Of a stretch of DNA of 64,000 nucleotides, positions 21,326-31,917 are shown piece after piece; the first letter of the stretch is position 1, and the number at the start of each line of letters is the position of its first letter. This stretch comes from Tritrichomonas musculus. Lineage: Eukaryota > Parabasalia > Tritrichomonadida > Tritrichomonadidae. The position numbers and the translations under genes were made by a program. Below the pieces are notes generated by a model, which was not told the DNA's origin, ran no database searches, and saw only the letters and a program-made list of their open reading frames with translations. The DNA is taken from positions 2,170,001 through 2,234,000 of the forward strand of contig JAPFFF010000012.1 in assembly GCA_039105265.1 (NCBI GenBank). Reading direction: 5' to 3'.

Positions 21326-21838
21326 ATGACTGGAAGAGTTACTGTTCCATTCTCTTTTCAAGAATTTGATCCACGATATCTTGAATCATTATCACATGAT
21401 TATTCCAAGTTTGATGGAAATGGTGATGGCCGTCTGAACCAGGATGAATTCGTTAGATGGCTTATTGCAGGCGGCACAAAAGAAAAAGTTGCAAAAAATT
21501 TATTTTATGTAGCTGATAGTAATAATGATGGCAGCATTTCTTTAGACGAATTCAAAAAATTTGCAAAAACTCAACAAGATATGATAGTTAAAGGTGAAAC
21601 AGAAAAATATGCAAAACTTATTTATGATTCCGTTAAATCTCATAACAATCACTCAGGAGGGTTAAATAAAAAAGAATTTCTGAAATTTATGGAATTAATG
21701 AACATACCTGTTGGATTTTTCAGCAAAGGAAAAGTGTTTAGACAATATGATTCCGATGGAAGTGGAACGGTTGATTTTGACGAAATTATGCATAAAATAA
21801 ACTTTAGAAATGAGCAACTAACAAGAGCTGATGATTAA
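21326..21838 (+). CDS. Four-EF-hand calcium-binding protein
   Basis: The protein has 170 residues. Three canonical EF loops are DGNGDGRLNQDE (30-41), DSNNDGSISLDE (64-75) and DSDGSGTVDFDE (142-153). The third position in order (HNNHSGGLNKKE, about 106-117) starts with His instead of Asp and probably binds calcium poorly. The paired-hand layout resembles calmodulin-like and calcineurin-B-like sensors, but length and spacing do not match either exactly, and no N-myristoylation site is present (MTGR). No catalytic domain is attached. The TAA stop is followed at once by a run of about 20 A. Confidence 0.9.
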   Translation: MTGRVTVPFSFQEFDPRYLESLSHDYSKFDGNGDGRLNQDEFVRWLIAGGTKEKVAKNLFYVADSNNDGSISLDEFKKFAKTQQDMIVKGETEKYAKLIYDSVKSHNNHSGGLNKKEFLKFMELMNIPVGFFSKGKVFRQYDSDGSGTVDFDEIMHKINFRNEQLTRADD

Positions 21839-22023
21839 AAAAAAAAAAAAAAAAAATGAATTGCTCATAACATATGAAAATATGCACCTTATGATCTTTC
21901 CCAATAAAAGTAATTATTATAATTAAAAAAAAAATTATTTAAATTCTATTTATCTTTTATTTACTTGAATCAGAAACAATAATATTATCAACACTTGCAG
22001 ATATATAATATAAGTTATAGATT

Positions 22024-23199
22024 CTATTTATTATCATTATTTACACGAAAAGCAATTTTTTGGAAAAGATCACTTATACTATCTTTATCCATGGCACATG
22101 TTTCGATTGGTATGATTTCGGCTCCTTTTTGTCTTTGTTCAGCTTTCTTTAAGTATGTTTTTTTAATATGATCTAGACATTGTTTATAGTTAACAGAGGA
22201 AACCTCACCTTCATAGTCAGGATATGCTCTTTTAAATTGTGGCTGACTCTGAGGATCGCTGAGCTTTTCTTTAAATAAATCTGTTTTATTCAATATAAGG
22301 AAAAATGGAATTGACTTTAAATGCTCTTGATTTGCAATTTCTTGAAAGAGAGAAAGCGAGTCATTTGTACGATAGTCGTCAGAATCAAAACATTTTTGAT
22401 CAAAATCTGATAGAGAAATAACATACATAATATAATTTGTATTTTTAAAACCATTCCTCCATTTACCTCGCTCACTAATCTGGCCACCAAGATCAACCAG
22501 AAGCAATTTTATATCGTGATTGATAATAAAAGGCATACTTGACATCCCGGTTGTTCTAATTCGAATTTTTAAAATATCTTCATCACTGGGGATATAATCT
22601 CCATCGCTTATACGCATCACATTTTCAAAAAAGTAAGGAGCATTTTCACCTATTCCACATGATTCATAAAAAACTTGTTTATAAACATGTTGAATTTGTG
22701 GATCATTCCAGACTCTATAAATCATATCTGCAACTTCAGCTGTTAATGATTCATCCGTTAAACTCTCTTGAAATAAAGTGTCAAGAGTTTCTTTATCATT
22801 TTCTAAATTATTAGGAACTGTAACTCCTAAATCTGTTAATTCTTCTAAAACAAGTTTCATATCAAAAAGAATTGCAAGCTTAATTCCAGGAATAAATGAT
22901 TCACGTTCACTATCATCAAAACCGCCACAATCGGTTATCTTTAATTGCTTCCATATTGTTGTTTTTCCACATTCACCTGATCCAAGTAATAAGACTTTTT
23001 TATCTTGCTGTCCATCATCAAATTCACCAACATTGATTGGAATCAATCCATTAGATTGCAAAATCGGCTGCTGATTATTTGGCATAGGGATATTTGAATC
23101 TGTATAATTCAGGAGATTGTCATAACTTACATTACTTTTTTGCTTTTGATTACTTTTGCTTTTAACACTTTTTTCGTCTGTTGAACTACAGCATCCCAT
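22024..23199 (-). CDS. Heterotrimeric G-protein alpha subunit
   Basis: The protein has 391 residues. It starts MGCCSS, giving Gly2 for myristoylation and Cys3/Cys4 for palmitoylation. All Ras-like G-alpha motifs are visible: P-loop GSGECGKTT (73-81), switch I RIRTTG with the catalytic Arg, switch II VDLGGQISERGKW with the catalytic Gln, NKTD, and the TCAMD guanine-binding loop near the C-terminus. An insert corresponding to the helical domain lies between P-loop and switch I. The N-terminus is about 33 residues longer than in animal Gi and is Ser/Lys/Asn-rich. In switch II the usual Arg after GGQ is Ile. The gene is convergent with the EF-hand gene. Confidence 0.95.
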   Translation of the reverse strand: MGCCSSTDEKSVKSKSNQKQKSNVSYDNLLNYTDSNIPMPNNQQPILQSNGLIPINVGEFDDGQQDKKVLLLGSGECGKTTIWKQLKITDCGGFDDSERESFIPGIKLAILFDMKLVLEELTDLGVTVPNNLENDKETLDTLFQESLTDESLTAEVADMIYRVWNDPQIQHVYKQVFYESCGIGENAPYFFENVMRISDGDYIPSDEDILKIRIRTTGMSSMPFIINHDIKLLLVDLGGQISERGKWRNGFKNTNYIMYVISLSDFDQKCFDSDDYRTNDSLSLFQEIANQEHLKSIPFFLILNKTDLFKEKLSDPQSQPQFKRAYPDYEGEVSSVNYKQCLDHIKKTYLKKAEQRQKGAEIIPIETCAMDKDSISDLFQKIAFRVNNDNK

Positions 23200-23427
23200 T
23201 TCTTTATTTTATTTTGAATTGATCGAAATTCAAAAAATTCAAAGCCCCAATTCAAAAAAAAATTTTAAACTCAATGAAAAAATTTACTTCATGAATATAT
23301 ACCATTAATTATTTATATATTTATTTGTCTAAATAAGAAAATCAATCTGATTTCAATTGAATTTGAATTTATTCACCATAACCATGTAACCATTTAGTAA
23401 CAGAAAATATAAATCAAGGGAAAAACG

Positions 23428-26400
23428 ATGCATGATGGGGGAGAATCCATGCTCCAAAGCATAATGGACAAGGATCAACCCATCAAAAATTATCAGATGT
23501 GGAAAGACAAACGCAAAAAAATTGCAACCACTTATGGTTTAAATCTTTTATCATTTTCTGAAAGTGAATTAATATCTGAATTTTCAAAAATCGAAACTCA
23601 ACTTAATCAACTTCTTCTTCAAGATAATACGAACATGGAACAACAATTACTAGGCTTACTTTACTTTTCAATCTTACATCTTTTTCATAAATCATATGAT
23701 AGAATTAAATATTTTTTTCCAGCGATTTCGAATCTAATTTCTAGCAGAAGCCGAGAAGTATGCCGTGCTGCGTGCCGTTGTCTTCGTTTTTTAGCAGAAG
23801 AATCGCCAGATAATATTTCATTTTTACGCGAATCGCTGAATACAGCTTCAACATTTCTTAAAAAAGATAAAAGTGGACATTTCATTTTTAACGAGTTAAC
23901 AATATTACGTGAAGTTGGCAGATTTCTTCCAACCGATGTTTTCGGAGTGACTTGCCGCATTACAGTTGAAATTTGGGCTGCTTGCTGCTCCAGCGATAAA
24001 GATTTAAGGGCAGTTGCTGTCAAAGTTTATTCAATTCATCTTCAAAACCAACCAATAAATGCTCAAGAATTTGCGAAATCTTCACTTCACGATTGCATGG
24101 AAACTCTCAAATCAAATAAAAACGAAGCATATGATGGAATTATTTTAATATGTATGCAATTATATAGGCTCTTTCCACGCATTTTCGATGATTCAAAAAC
24201 AATTCAATTACGAGATCAGTTACTTCATGCTGCATCTATTTCAAATCCAGTTTTACTTACAAAAATATATCAACTTGTTGTTATTTTTTGCAAAGATAAA
24301 CCATCAATTTTCAAACCAAAAGCAAACGAATTTTTAATGATTTTAGTATCACAAGTTATGAGAGGTGTTGGCACCAGCTTACCACAACTTTTATCCAAGA
24401 TTATAAACCTGTTACAAATTTTTAATCAATTAAACTACGAAGGGATTATGATTCAAGGGGTTATTGATCTGGTATCATTCATATCCCCAATGCAACAATA
24501 TCAAAAATTTAGTAATGATATTTTTGCACTTCTTTTAACGGTTTTTAAACTTTACAAAACGGCAAACGCACCACCATCTGTATTTTTAAAAGCTACTCCA
24601 TGTGATAATTATTTACAGGTTATTCGACTTCGTCCAGGTTACCTGAAAGACCTAAGAAACTTTTTGATGGAACAATTTGGCAAAGGAATACAAGCAAAAG
24701 CTTCACCTGATGAGCAAATTGTATCAATCATTATGGTTCGACTTTTTGATAAACTACTTTTTGACGTCGGACCTCCACTTTTCGAAATGCTCATTCCCTT
24801 TTGCGATTCGCCAAATCCAACTGTACGAAGACATATGACAACCACCTTAGGAATATTTAAATCAGTTGAAGCAAACTCCGAATTGATGAGAATGGCACTA
24901 CTCGATGATAATGAAAAGGTTCGGTCTTTAGCTTTGAAACAAATTAATCCCGAGTTTCTGGTTCAAAATACAGAATCAATTACACAATTACTTGTTGACC
25001 CTTCTTTTGAAGTTCGGAAATTAGCAATTCCAGTTATTGCATCATCAGCAAATTATTCAGCACTTATTCGTCCAATTATTATTGTGTTTTTGAACGATTT
25101 TTTTGCATCAAACGTTGCTCATACAAATCCATCTCGCTCAGCTGACGCATGTTCTCTTCTTCCTCACATTACAAAATATTTTTTACAATTTTCGCCATCA
25201 TTTTTGCCTTTAGTTGCTTGGATTTGTTTAAAATTTCTCCTCCATGGTGATCAAATACCAGAAACTGCCCCAGGCCAAGTAATTGGCCAATGGGAGCAAC
25301 TTGATATTCGTAACACTCCACATCATAATATTATTGCAGATAATTTTGCTCCCTTGAGCACCATCACTGAAAGAGATGTTAATCGATTAAGAGTTTACCA
25401 AGTTGAAAACGAAAAGCATCTTGAAAAGAGAGATTCTTATTTATTTGAAACACTAGGAAATATTCCAAAAGGATTAATGTCTTACATATTACAAGTTGTT
25501 CCTGTTTTTATTAAAACATTTCGAACCAAGCATACAAAACTCGTATATATAACAGCAACAAAAGCATTGACAAAAATTGTTAGATCATCTGAATCTTATT
25601 TTAATTTTTTAGTTGTTTTTCCAGATCTTTTATCTGCTCTTTTAAATCTATTATCAGATGATGAAACTTCACATGATCTTGCTATCGAAATACTTAAATT
25701 AATAGGAACAATTGGCGCTTCAAACAGTAATACCGAAGAATCTCAGAATGAAGAAGCTGTTGAACATTTATTTGCTGTTAAATCACCATCTTTTTTCACA
25801 TCATTTGTCATGTCATCACTTGTTGAATTAATTAAAAAAGAATCAATCCCAGCTATTTTTAAAACAATAACAACAATCTTTGTAAATGAAACCAATTATG
25901 CAATTCCTTTCTTGAAGAATGTCATACCTCCATTTATGCAATCTATTGAACATGAGCCTGGAAATGATGATCTGTGGCAACAAATGGAATTAATTTGCTA
26001 TCATTGTGAATCTTATGTTTTTCCTTTTCTTGAAATTATGAAACCCATCCTTATAGATAATTTGAAAAGGATTAGTTGTATAAGACTTTGCATTGTTCTT
26101 TCTTATCATTTGAAAATTAAATTTATTGATATTGCTACTTCATTATACCCAATAGCTTTGCATTTAATAGACACCAACGATCTAAAATATTTCAAATCAG
26201 TATTGAAACTTATTACTTTTTCAATTATCTTTCAAAATCAATGTACAGATTTATTTATTGTTACTTGTGAAAAAATAATTAATGGAAATTGCTCCAAACC
26301 AGAAGATTATGAACAAAAAATTACATATTTAATGAATTCAATCTCGCTCCTCATTCAATTAACACAAATGGCTCCATATTCAGCAAGAATAGTTCGAATG

Positions 26401-29400
26401 GGACTTAAAGCCATTGGAAAAATTAAATCAAACTCAAATAATGATAATTCTAACGAAAATGATCCAAGCTTTGATGTCGACCGTAGAAATGATTATGTTA
26501 TAATTAACAATGAAGCTCTCAAACAAACATTGTATAATCTTTGCATTTTTGGCTTTTGTGATCCTTTATTAGTTAGCCAAGAGGATGAACATTATGAAGA
26601 TCTCATAAATGCAATGACAAATTCACAGTTATACTGCATTGATGAGCTTCCATTCATTAAAAAATTGTATCCTAAGCCATCAACAAAGCATCTCAAAAAT
26701 GTAATTCCACCAATTCCTGACAAACAGAAAAATGAAATATCAGCTGACGATGTAAAATGGCAATTCAATAATAGGCAATGGCTTGAAGATATCTGTCAGT
26801 TCGTTGTTGTCAATAATCCATCTCTAGCAATCAGAAGTTGTGCTCCTGTTGTTGGCCAAAGCCAAGCATTTAGACAAGAGCTTCTTCCAATTGCATTTTT
26901 AGCCTGGTGGAAAGATGCGAATGATGAAAGTAAGCAAATTCTTACAAAGATCATTAAAACGATCTTTTCATTTGATAATGTTGATCCACAAGTCATTTCA
27001 TTATTAAATATTGTTGATCGTGCCGGATTTCCACCAGATATTGCTGATTCCGAAATTGCAAAAAGATGTTCATCAACATCGATGTCACTTTACTTCTTCC
27101 AAAGGCATCTTAAAAAGAATCCAGATGACACAGAAACATTACAAAACTTGCTTGCTTTGAATTCCAGGATGGGAAGGATTAATAGTGCAAGAGGACTTTT
27201 AGCTTCAATGGCCGATAAATTAGACAAAAGCGACATTGCTAAATGGAGTGCTCAGCTTGGTGAATGGGAGAAAGCTCTTGAAATATATGAATCATTAAAA
27301 CCTCCCAATATCACAGCTCTCATTGAATGTTATGCCAAACTTGAATTATGGGACAAAGTCCGCGAATCTGCGCCAGAATTTGTTACAATGGAAGAACAAG
27401 ACAAAGAAAATACCGCATTATGCTATGCATGGGCCTTTTATCATGTTAAAAAGTTCAACAATGTTGAATTTTATTTGAAAAAGTTTCCTTATAAAAATGA
27501 TTTAAATGTTATTCATTTCAAATCGATGTATTTAATTGCACAGGATCGTTATGAAGAAGCTAATGCGATCATTCAAAAAGGATTTGAATTATTAACCGAC
27601 AATCTTTCTGTTTTTAATGGAAGCGATACAAATGAAGCTTCACGAAGAATGGTTTTTGCACAGCATTTGATTGAATTACTTGAAGTTTTAGAATTAAAAC
27701 AAACAAAAGTTGTTGATTCGCCAATCATTTGGCAAAATCGATTAAAAAACTTTAGTCATGAATCAGAATCTTGGATGAAACTAATAGAAATAAGATCGTT
27801 AGTTTTATCACCAGCAGGAAACAGTGAATCTTATTTAAAGATGCTTTCAGTTCTTCGTAAAGAAAGAAAATGGAAATTGATTGATGTTTATTGTGATCGT
27901 TTCTTCTCGAAAACGACGTCAATTCCAGTCATTCTTTCTCGTCTTAAAATTCTCTGGAATCGAGGAAAAAAGCGAGAAGCAGTTATACTTATTTGTGCAT
28001 TAAACAAAGTGTTCAGCAGTTCAACCGAAGAAGAAGCAATTAAATCATTTGAGCAGATTAAAGAATCAGACAAAATCCAAGTTTTTAATTTCTTTGGAAT
28101 TGCTAACAATAACAGCAAAGAATCACTCGAAATTAGAAATAAAATCATTTCTAAATTTAGAGCTCCTGATAAAAAGATGGCTGCACGATTCTTACGTATT
28201 CAGGCAAATTGGCAATACAGTCTTTATACATCAAAGACTTCATCAGCACAAAGTTTGCTTGATATTTGCAAAGTTTTTGAAGAATCAATGAATCTCGTTG
28301 GTAATGATTATCGAACTTTTTCTGGTTGGGCTTATGCAAATTCACGTGCTTTATCACACTTCGTTGATAAAAGATCAAAAATTGCTTTGGATGCAATGTT
28401 TGGTTTCTTAAGAGCTACACAATTGAGACCATCAGAATCACTTGAATTCTTATGTCAATTCTTTTCTATTTATTTCCGTTTTGGTGAAGAATTCACTCTT
28501 CCTGACGATTTAAGATCACAAATAACACAGCTTCCTGCAGCAATTCTTCATCAAATTATTCCGCAAATTGTTGTCCACATTGCTCATAAAGATCCAAAGA
28601 TAAGCAACGTTGTCCAATCAATTATTTCTGAATTTGGCTCTTCACATTTTCAAGCTGTTGTATTTCCGCTTAATGTTCTTTCTCTTCTCGTTGATGATGA
28701 TAGTGAAAATTCTGATAATAACGAATCTTCTGGAAAACATAAATCTTCACATCATAAGAAAAGAGGATTGACTAAGGCAATGATTGCACGCGATATGATG
28801 AATAAATTAGGTTCCCTTCATCCAAAAGTTTATGCTGATGCATGCTTACTTATTGATGGAATGCACAGATCAGCTGTTACATGGACCGAACAATGGTTGA
28901 CTGCTTTGGATACTGCTTCACGTGCTCAACAAATGAATGATAGAGACTCAGTGATAAAATTAATACAAACTGTCTTCGATTTGGTCGAAAAGCCAAATTG
29001 TGAATTAGATAATGTTTTCAAACGATATTATGGCGCATCTTTACAACGTTGCAGAATGAATTTCGAAAAATATAAAATGGGACCTGATCCAAGCGTACAT
29101 CGAGCTATGTGGGACGGTTTTAGAGCAGTTTATGCTGAAATGGACAGTAAGATTAAGAAAATGGATAATGTTCAGCTCTCAAAAGTTTCAGAAGAACTTG
29201 CAAATATGAGAAAATTCGATCTTTCAATTCCTGGTACTTATTCGGTCGACCAAAATTCCCCTCAACTTGATTATATAGATCCAACATTAAAGGTACTCAA
29301 TTCTCAGCAGCATCCACGTGCAGTACATATGTGCGATGTACGTGGAAATCGTTACAAGTTCCTTCTAAAAGGTAATGAAGATCTTCGTCTCGATCAGAGA

Positions 29401-30300
29401 ATTATGCAATTTTTCAATCTCATTAATAGCCTTCTGAAAAATAATAGAAATACAGCAGATCTTAAAGTTAGTATCATTGATTATGCTATAGTTCCGTTTG
29501 CTCCAAATGCAGGCTTAATTACTTGGGTTACTGGAGCTGATACTTTTCAACAGCTTGTAACAGATTATCGCGTTTATCGTGACATTCATTTAAATGTCGA
29601 GCTCGAAATAGCTCAGCAATTTTCCGGAGGAGTTTTTAACTCTTTATCGGCATTACAAAGATACGAAGTTTTTACAAATGTGGCAAAAGAAACGGATGCG
29701 ATCGAACTTAGAGAAATGCTTTGGCTTCGATCACCAGATGCTTCATCTTGGTTACAAAGATCAACCTTCTTTACAATATCAACAGCTCTCATGTCAATGG
29801 CAGGCTATACAATTGGGTTGGGCGATAGACACCCATCGAATATCATGGTACAAAGACATACAGGAAGATGCCTTCATATTGATTTTGGCGACTCTTTCGA
29901 AGTTGCAATGAATAGACCAGCATTTTCGGAAAGAGTTCCATTTAGAATGACAAGAATGATGGTTAATGCTCTTGATATGGGATGTGTAGATGGAATGTTT
30001 AGAACCATTTGCGAAGATGTTTTATGGGTTCTTAGAGAAAGTCAAAGTTCAATTATTGCATTAATGGAAGTTTTTGTACATGAACCTATTTTTTATGGAA
30101 AAGAAATCAGACCATCAACAAAGGCACAGAAAGGAATTTTAGAAAGAGTTGCAGCCAAGCTTAAGGGTAATGATCCTGCTCCATACGATAATCCTGATAT
30201 TATTTATGAAGTTGGCCAACAAGTTGACACTTTGATCAAGAAAGCATCAGATCCACATGAATATGTACGACATTATGTTGGCTGGTGTCCTTTTTGGTAA
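23428..30300 (+). CDS. TOR: Target of rapamycin (TOR) Ser/Thr kinase
   Basis: The protein has 2,290 residues in one uninterrupted frame; animal and yeast TORs are about 2,470-2,550. Residues 1 to about 1150 are helical HEAT-type repeats (for example FEVRKLAIPVIASSA), about 1200-1780 the FAT region, and about 1800-1915 the FRB domain (GMHRSAVTWTEQWLTALDTAS). The PI3K-like kinase domain covers about 1960-2250, with GDRHPSNIM at about 2132, DFGD at about 2151 and the TOR-typical FEVAMNRPAFSERVPFRMTRMM. The FATC ends HYVGWCPFW, the near-invariant TOR terminus. TOR sits in TORC1/TORC2 and links nutrient state to growth. The first ATG at 23428 is followed by other in-frame ATGs within 40 nt, so the exact start is uncertain by a few residues. 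Confidence 0.96.
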   Translation: MHDGGESMLQSIMDKDQPIKNYQMWKDKRKKIATTYGLNLLSFSESELISEFSKIETQLNQLLLQDNTNMEQQLLGLLYFSILHLFHKSYDRIKYFFPAISNLISSRSREVCRAACRCLRFLAEESPDNISFLRESLNTASTFLKKDKSGHFIFNELTILREVGRFLPTDVFGVTCRITVEIWAACCSSDKDLRAVAVKVYSIHLQNQPINAQEFAKSSLHDCMETLKSNKNEAYDGIILICMQLYRLFPRIFDDSKTIQLRDQLLHAASISNPVLLTKIYQLVVIFCKDKPSIFKPKANEFLMILVSQVMRGVGTSLPQLLSKIINLLQIFNQLNYEGIMIQGVIDLVSFISPMQQYQKFSNDIFALLLTVFKLYKTANAPPSVFLKATPCDNYLQVIRLRPGYLKDLRNFLMEQFGKGIQAKASPDEQIVSIIMVRLFDKLLFDVGPPLFEMLIPFCDSPNPTVRRHMTTTLGIFKSVEANSELMRMALLDDNEKVRSLALKQINPEFLVQNTESITQLLVDPSFEVRKLAIPVIASSANYSALIRPIIIVFLNDFFASNVAHTNPSRSADACSLLPHITKYFLQFSPSFLPLVAWICLKFLLHGDQIPETAPGQVIGQWEQLDIRNTPHHNIIADNFAPLSTITERDVNRLRVYQVENEKHLEKRDSYLFETLGNIPKGLMSYILQVVPVFIKTFRTKHTKLVYITATKALTKIVRSSESYFNFLVVFPDLLSALLNLLSDDETSHDLAIEILKLIGTIGASNSNTEESQNEEAVEHLFAVKSPSFFTSFVMSSLVELIKKESIPAIFKTITTIFVNETNYAIPFLKNVIPPFMQSIEHEPGNDDLWQQMELICYHCESYVFPFLEIMKPILIDNLKRISCIRLCIVLSYHLKIKFIDIATSLYPIALHLIDTNDLKYFKSVLKLITFSIIFQNQCTDLFIVTCEKIINGNCSKPEDYEQKITYLMNSISLLIQLTQMAPYSARIVRMGLKAIGKIKSNSNNDNSNENDPSFDVDRRNDYVIINNEALKQTLYNLCIFGFCDPLLVSQEDEHYEDLINAMTNSQLYCIDELPFIKKLYPKPSTKHLKNVIPPIPDKQKNEISADDVKWQFNNRQWLEDICQFVVVNNPSLAIRSCAPVVGQSQAFRQELLPIAFLAWWKDANDESKQILTKIIKTIFSFDNVDPQVISLLNIVDRAGFPPDIADSEIAKRCSSTSMSLYFFQRHLKKNPDDTETLQNLLALNSRMGRINSARGLLASMADKLDKSDIAKWSAQLGEWEKALEIYESLKPPNITALIECYAKLELWDKVRESAPEFVTMEEQDKENTALCYAWAFYHVKKFNNVEFYLKKFPYKNDLNVIHFKSMYLIAQDRYEEANAIIQKGFELLTDNLSVFNGSDTNEASRRMVFAQHLIELLEVLELKQTKVVDSPIIWQNRLKNFSHESESWMKLIEIRSLVLSPAGNSESYLKMLSVLRKERKWKLIDVYCDRFFSKTTSIPVILSRLKILWNRGKKREAVILICALNKVFSSSTEEEAIKSFEQIKESDKIQVFNFFGIANNNSKESLEIRNKIISKFRAPDKKMAARFLRIQANWQYSLYTSKTSSAQSLLDICKVFEESMNLVGNDYRTFSGWAYANSRALSHFVDKRSKIALDAMFGFLRATQLRPSESLEFLCQFFSIYFRFGEEFTLPDDLRSQITQLPAAILHQIIPQIVVHIAHKDPKISNVVQSIISEFGSSHFQAVVFPLNVLSLLVDDDSENSDNNESSGKHKSSHHKKRGLTKAMIARDMMNKLGSLHPKVYADACLLIDGMHRSAVTWTEQWLTALDTASRAQQMNDRDSVIKLIQTVFDLVEKPNCELDNVFKRYYGASLQRCRMNFEKYKMGPDPSVHRAMWDGFRAVYAEMDSKIKKMDNVQLSKVSEELANMRKFDLSIPGTYSVDQNSPQLDYIDPTLKVLNSQQHPRAVHMCDVRGNRYKFLLKGNEDLRLDQRIMQFFNLINSLLKNNRNTADLKVSIIDYAIVPFAPNAGLITWVTGADTFQQLVTDYRVYRDIHLNVELEIAQQFSGGVFNSLSALQRYEVFTNVAKETDAIELREMLWLRSPDASSWLQRSTFFTISTALMSMAGYTIGLGDRHPSNIMVQRHTGRCLHIDFGDSFEVAMNRPAFSERVPFRMTRMMVNALDMGCVDGMFRTICEDVLWVLRESQSSIIALMEVFVHEPIFYGKEIRPSTKAQKGILERVAAKLKGNDPAPYDNPDIIYEVGQQVDTLIKKASDPHEYVRHYVGWCPFW

Positions 30301-30743
30301 ATTAATGTTTTATTGTTTTTTTTTTTTTTTTACATTATTTTAATAGTTTATGAAAAAAAAATTGTTGTCTAATTAAACTAACCTAAAAGAATAGTTTTAT
30401 ACATATATTATGCGTATTTTATAAAGAAGTACTGTTAAACTTAAATTATCATTAATTAATATATTACAATACTTTTTTTATGTTGATATTAAGATTATTA
30501 ATAATACCGGTATTACTTTCAATTACATTATGCATATCTTTTAAATAAAAAAGTAAAATACAATAAAAGAAAAGATCAAATCATCTGATTTCAAATTGAA
30601 GTTTTTATTATTGTTATTATTTCAAAAACGAAATATAGCAAATAAAATAATAATAAAAAAGATTTTTAATTAAAATTCATGTGAAAAAATCAATTTTTTA
30701 TGAATGAAAAACTAACGGTCATTTTATTTATCACAAAATCATA
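30301..30743. other. AT-rich intergenic region
   Basis: 443 bp between TOR and the next gene. It begins with a T-rich tract downstream of the TOR stop. No RNA gene, repeat or further coding sequence is seen. Confidence 0.4.
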
Positions 30744-31817
30744 ATGACTGATTATGATAGAACTCTTCGTCTTACTGCTGATGAAATGTACAATTTAGGA
30801 GCTGAAGGAAGTGACAAAGATTTCTGTACATTCGATTTTTCATTCATTTCAATTGACGATTATAAAGGATTTTTTAACACTCTACCAAATATGATTTACA
30901 AAAAATGCATTAGTCTCAGATTATGCAATGACTTTGAAAAATCATTGGAACGCAATTTGCATAAAGAAACTGTTAATTCAGAAGAAGATTCACAATTAAA
31001 TAAAAGAATTGATCAAGATATAAAAACCTTTGAATATTCAATTAGGTTTAAAAAGCCTGGATATTCCAATTATTTGGCAAAAATTGTCGGAAAAGCACTA
31101 CCTCGAACCAAACTTCTTACATCACTTGAATTTGATCAAATTCCTTTTTCAGGCGAGTCATTTAGAATTGTTACTAATGCAATCAAAAAGACTAGAATAT
31201 TAAGGTCAATTACTTTTGCAAATATGACAATAGAAGATAAAGATTTCATATACTTCCTTGAAAACATTTCGCCATTCAGACTTGACAGAATATCGTTTAT
31301 AAACTGTCATATAACAGGTGAATCATATGAAGCACTTAAAGAATACGTAAATCGAAAACCATCAGTAAAAGAACAAAACCAAGGACGTCAATTTGCAAAA
31401 CTTATACTAAAGGGAAATGGAATTAAATATAATCAGAAAACAGGCGAAGTTAAAAGAAGATTTTCACCAGAAGATTCAATTAAAGAAAGAGATATTGTGA
31501 CTTTTAATGTCAACTGGATTGAAGAAGATCCCGATGAAAACAATGGAAATCCAAATTTACAAAATATATATGTACTGAGAAATATTCGAAATATTGTGGA
31601 TACAATTAAACCTGCATCACCTACAAATGACCTTCGTAGACAAAATGAAAGCCTCAAACGCGAGCTTGAAGAACTTATCTTCGCCATAAAAGCGGTTAAG
31701 TACAGTGATGATGTTTTTTTCATTGGTGAAAATGCCGAAGCATACATTAAAAAAATCAGGGCAGCTGAAAAAGTTATTGAAGATTATGAAGCAAAGCACG
31801 GTGAAATAATTTTGTAA
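30744..31817 (+). CDS. Leucine-rich-repeat protein with C-terminal coiled coil, CEP78-like
   Basis: The protein has 357 residues. The central part (about 75-215) has ribonuclease-inhibitor-type LRRs such as LLTSLEFDQIPFSGESFRIV, LRSITFANMTIEDKDFIYFL and LDRISFINCHITGESYEAL. A charged stretch with NVNWIEEDP follows. The last 70 residues (NDLRRQNESLKRELEELIF onward) predict a coiled coil. This order of LRRs, a WI-containing segment and a coiled coil resembles centrosomal protein CEP78 of ciliated eukaryotes, which would fit a basal-body role in a flagellate. The CEP78 link is inference from layout and local similarity; a generic LRR protein is the alternative. Confidence 0.72.
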   Translation: MTDYDRTLRLTADEMYNLGAEGSDKDFCTFDFSFISIDDYKGFFNTLPNMIYKKCISLRLCNDFEKSLERNLHKETVNSEEDSQLNKRIDQDIKTFEYSIRFKKPGYSNYLAKIVGKALPRTKLLTSLEFDQIPFSGESFRIVTNAIKKTRILRSITFANMTIEDKDFIYFLENISPFRLDRISFINCHITGESYEALKEYVNRKPSVKEQNQGRQFAKLILKGNGIKYNQKTGEVKRRFSPEDSIKERDIVTFNVNWIEEDPDENNGNPNLQNIYVLRNIRNIVDTIKPASPTNDLRRQNESLKRELEELIFAIKAVKYSDDVFFIGENAEAYIKKIRAAEKVIEDYEAKHGEIIL

Positions 31818-31917
31818 ATATATTTCTAATATTATTTAAACACTGTTTTCTTTTTATTTTTTTGTTAATTCAAATTTTCTATAAGTGAGACCAGTTATAT
31901 ATTCAAATTTAATATAA

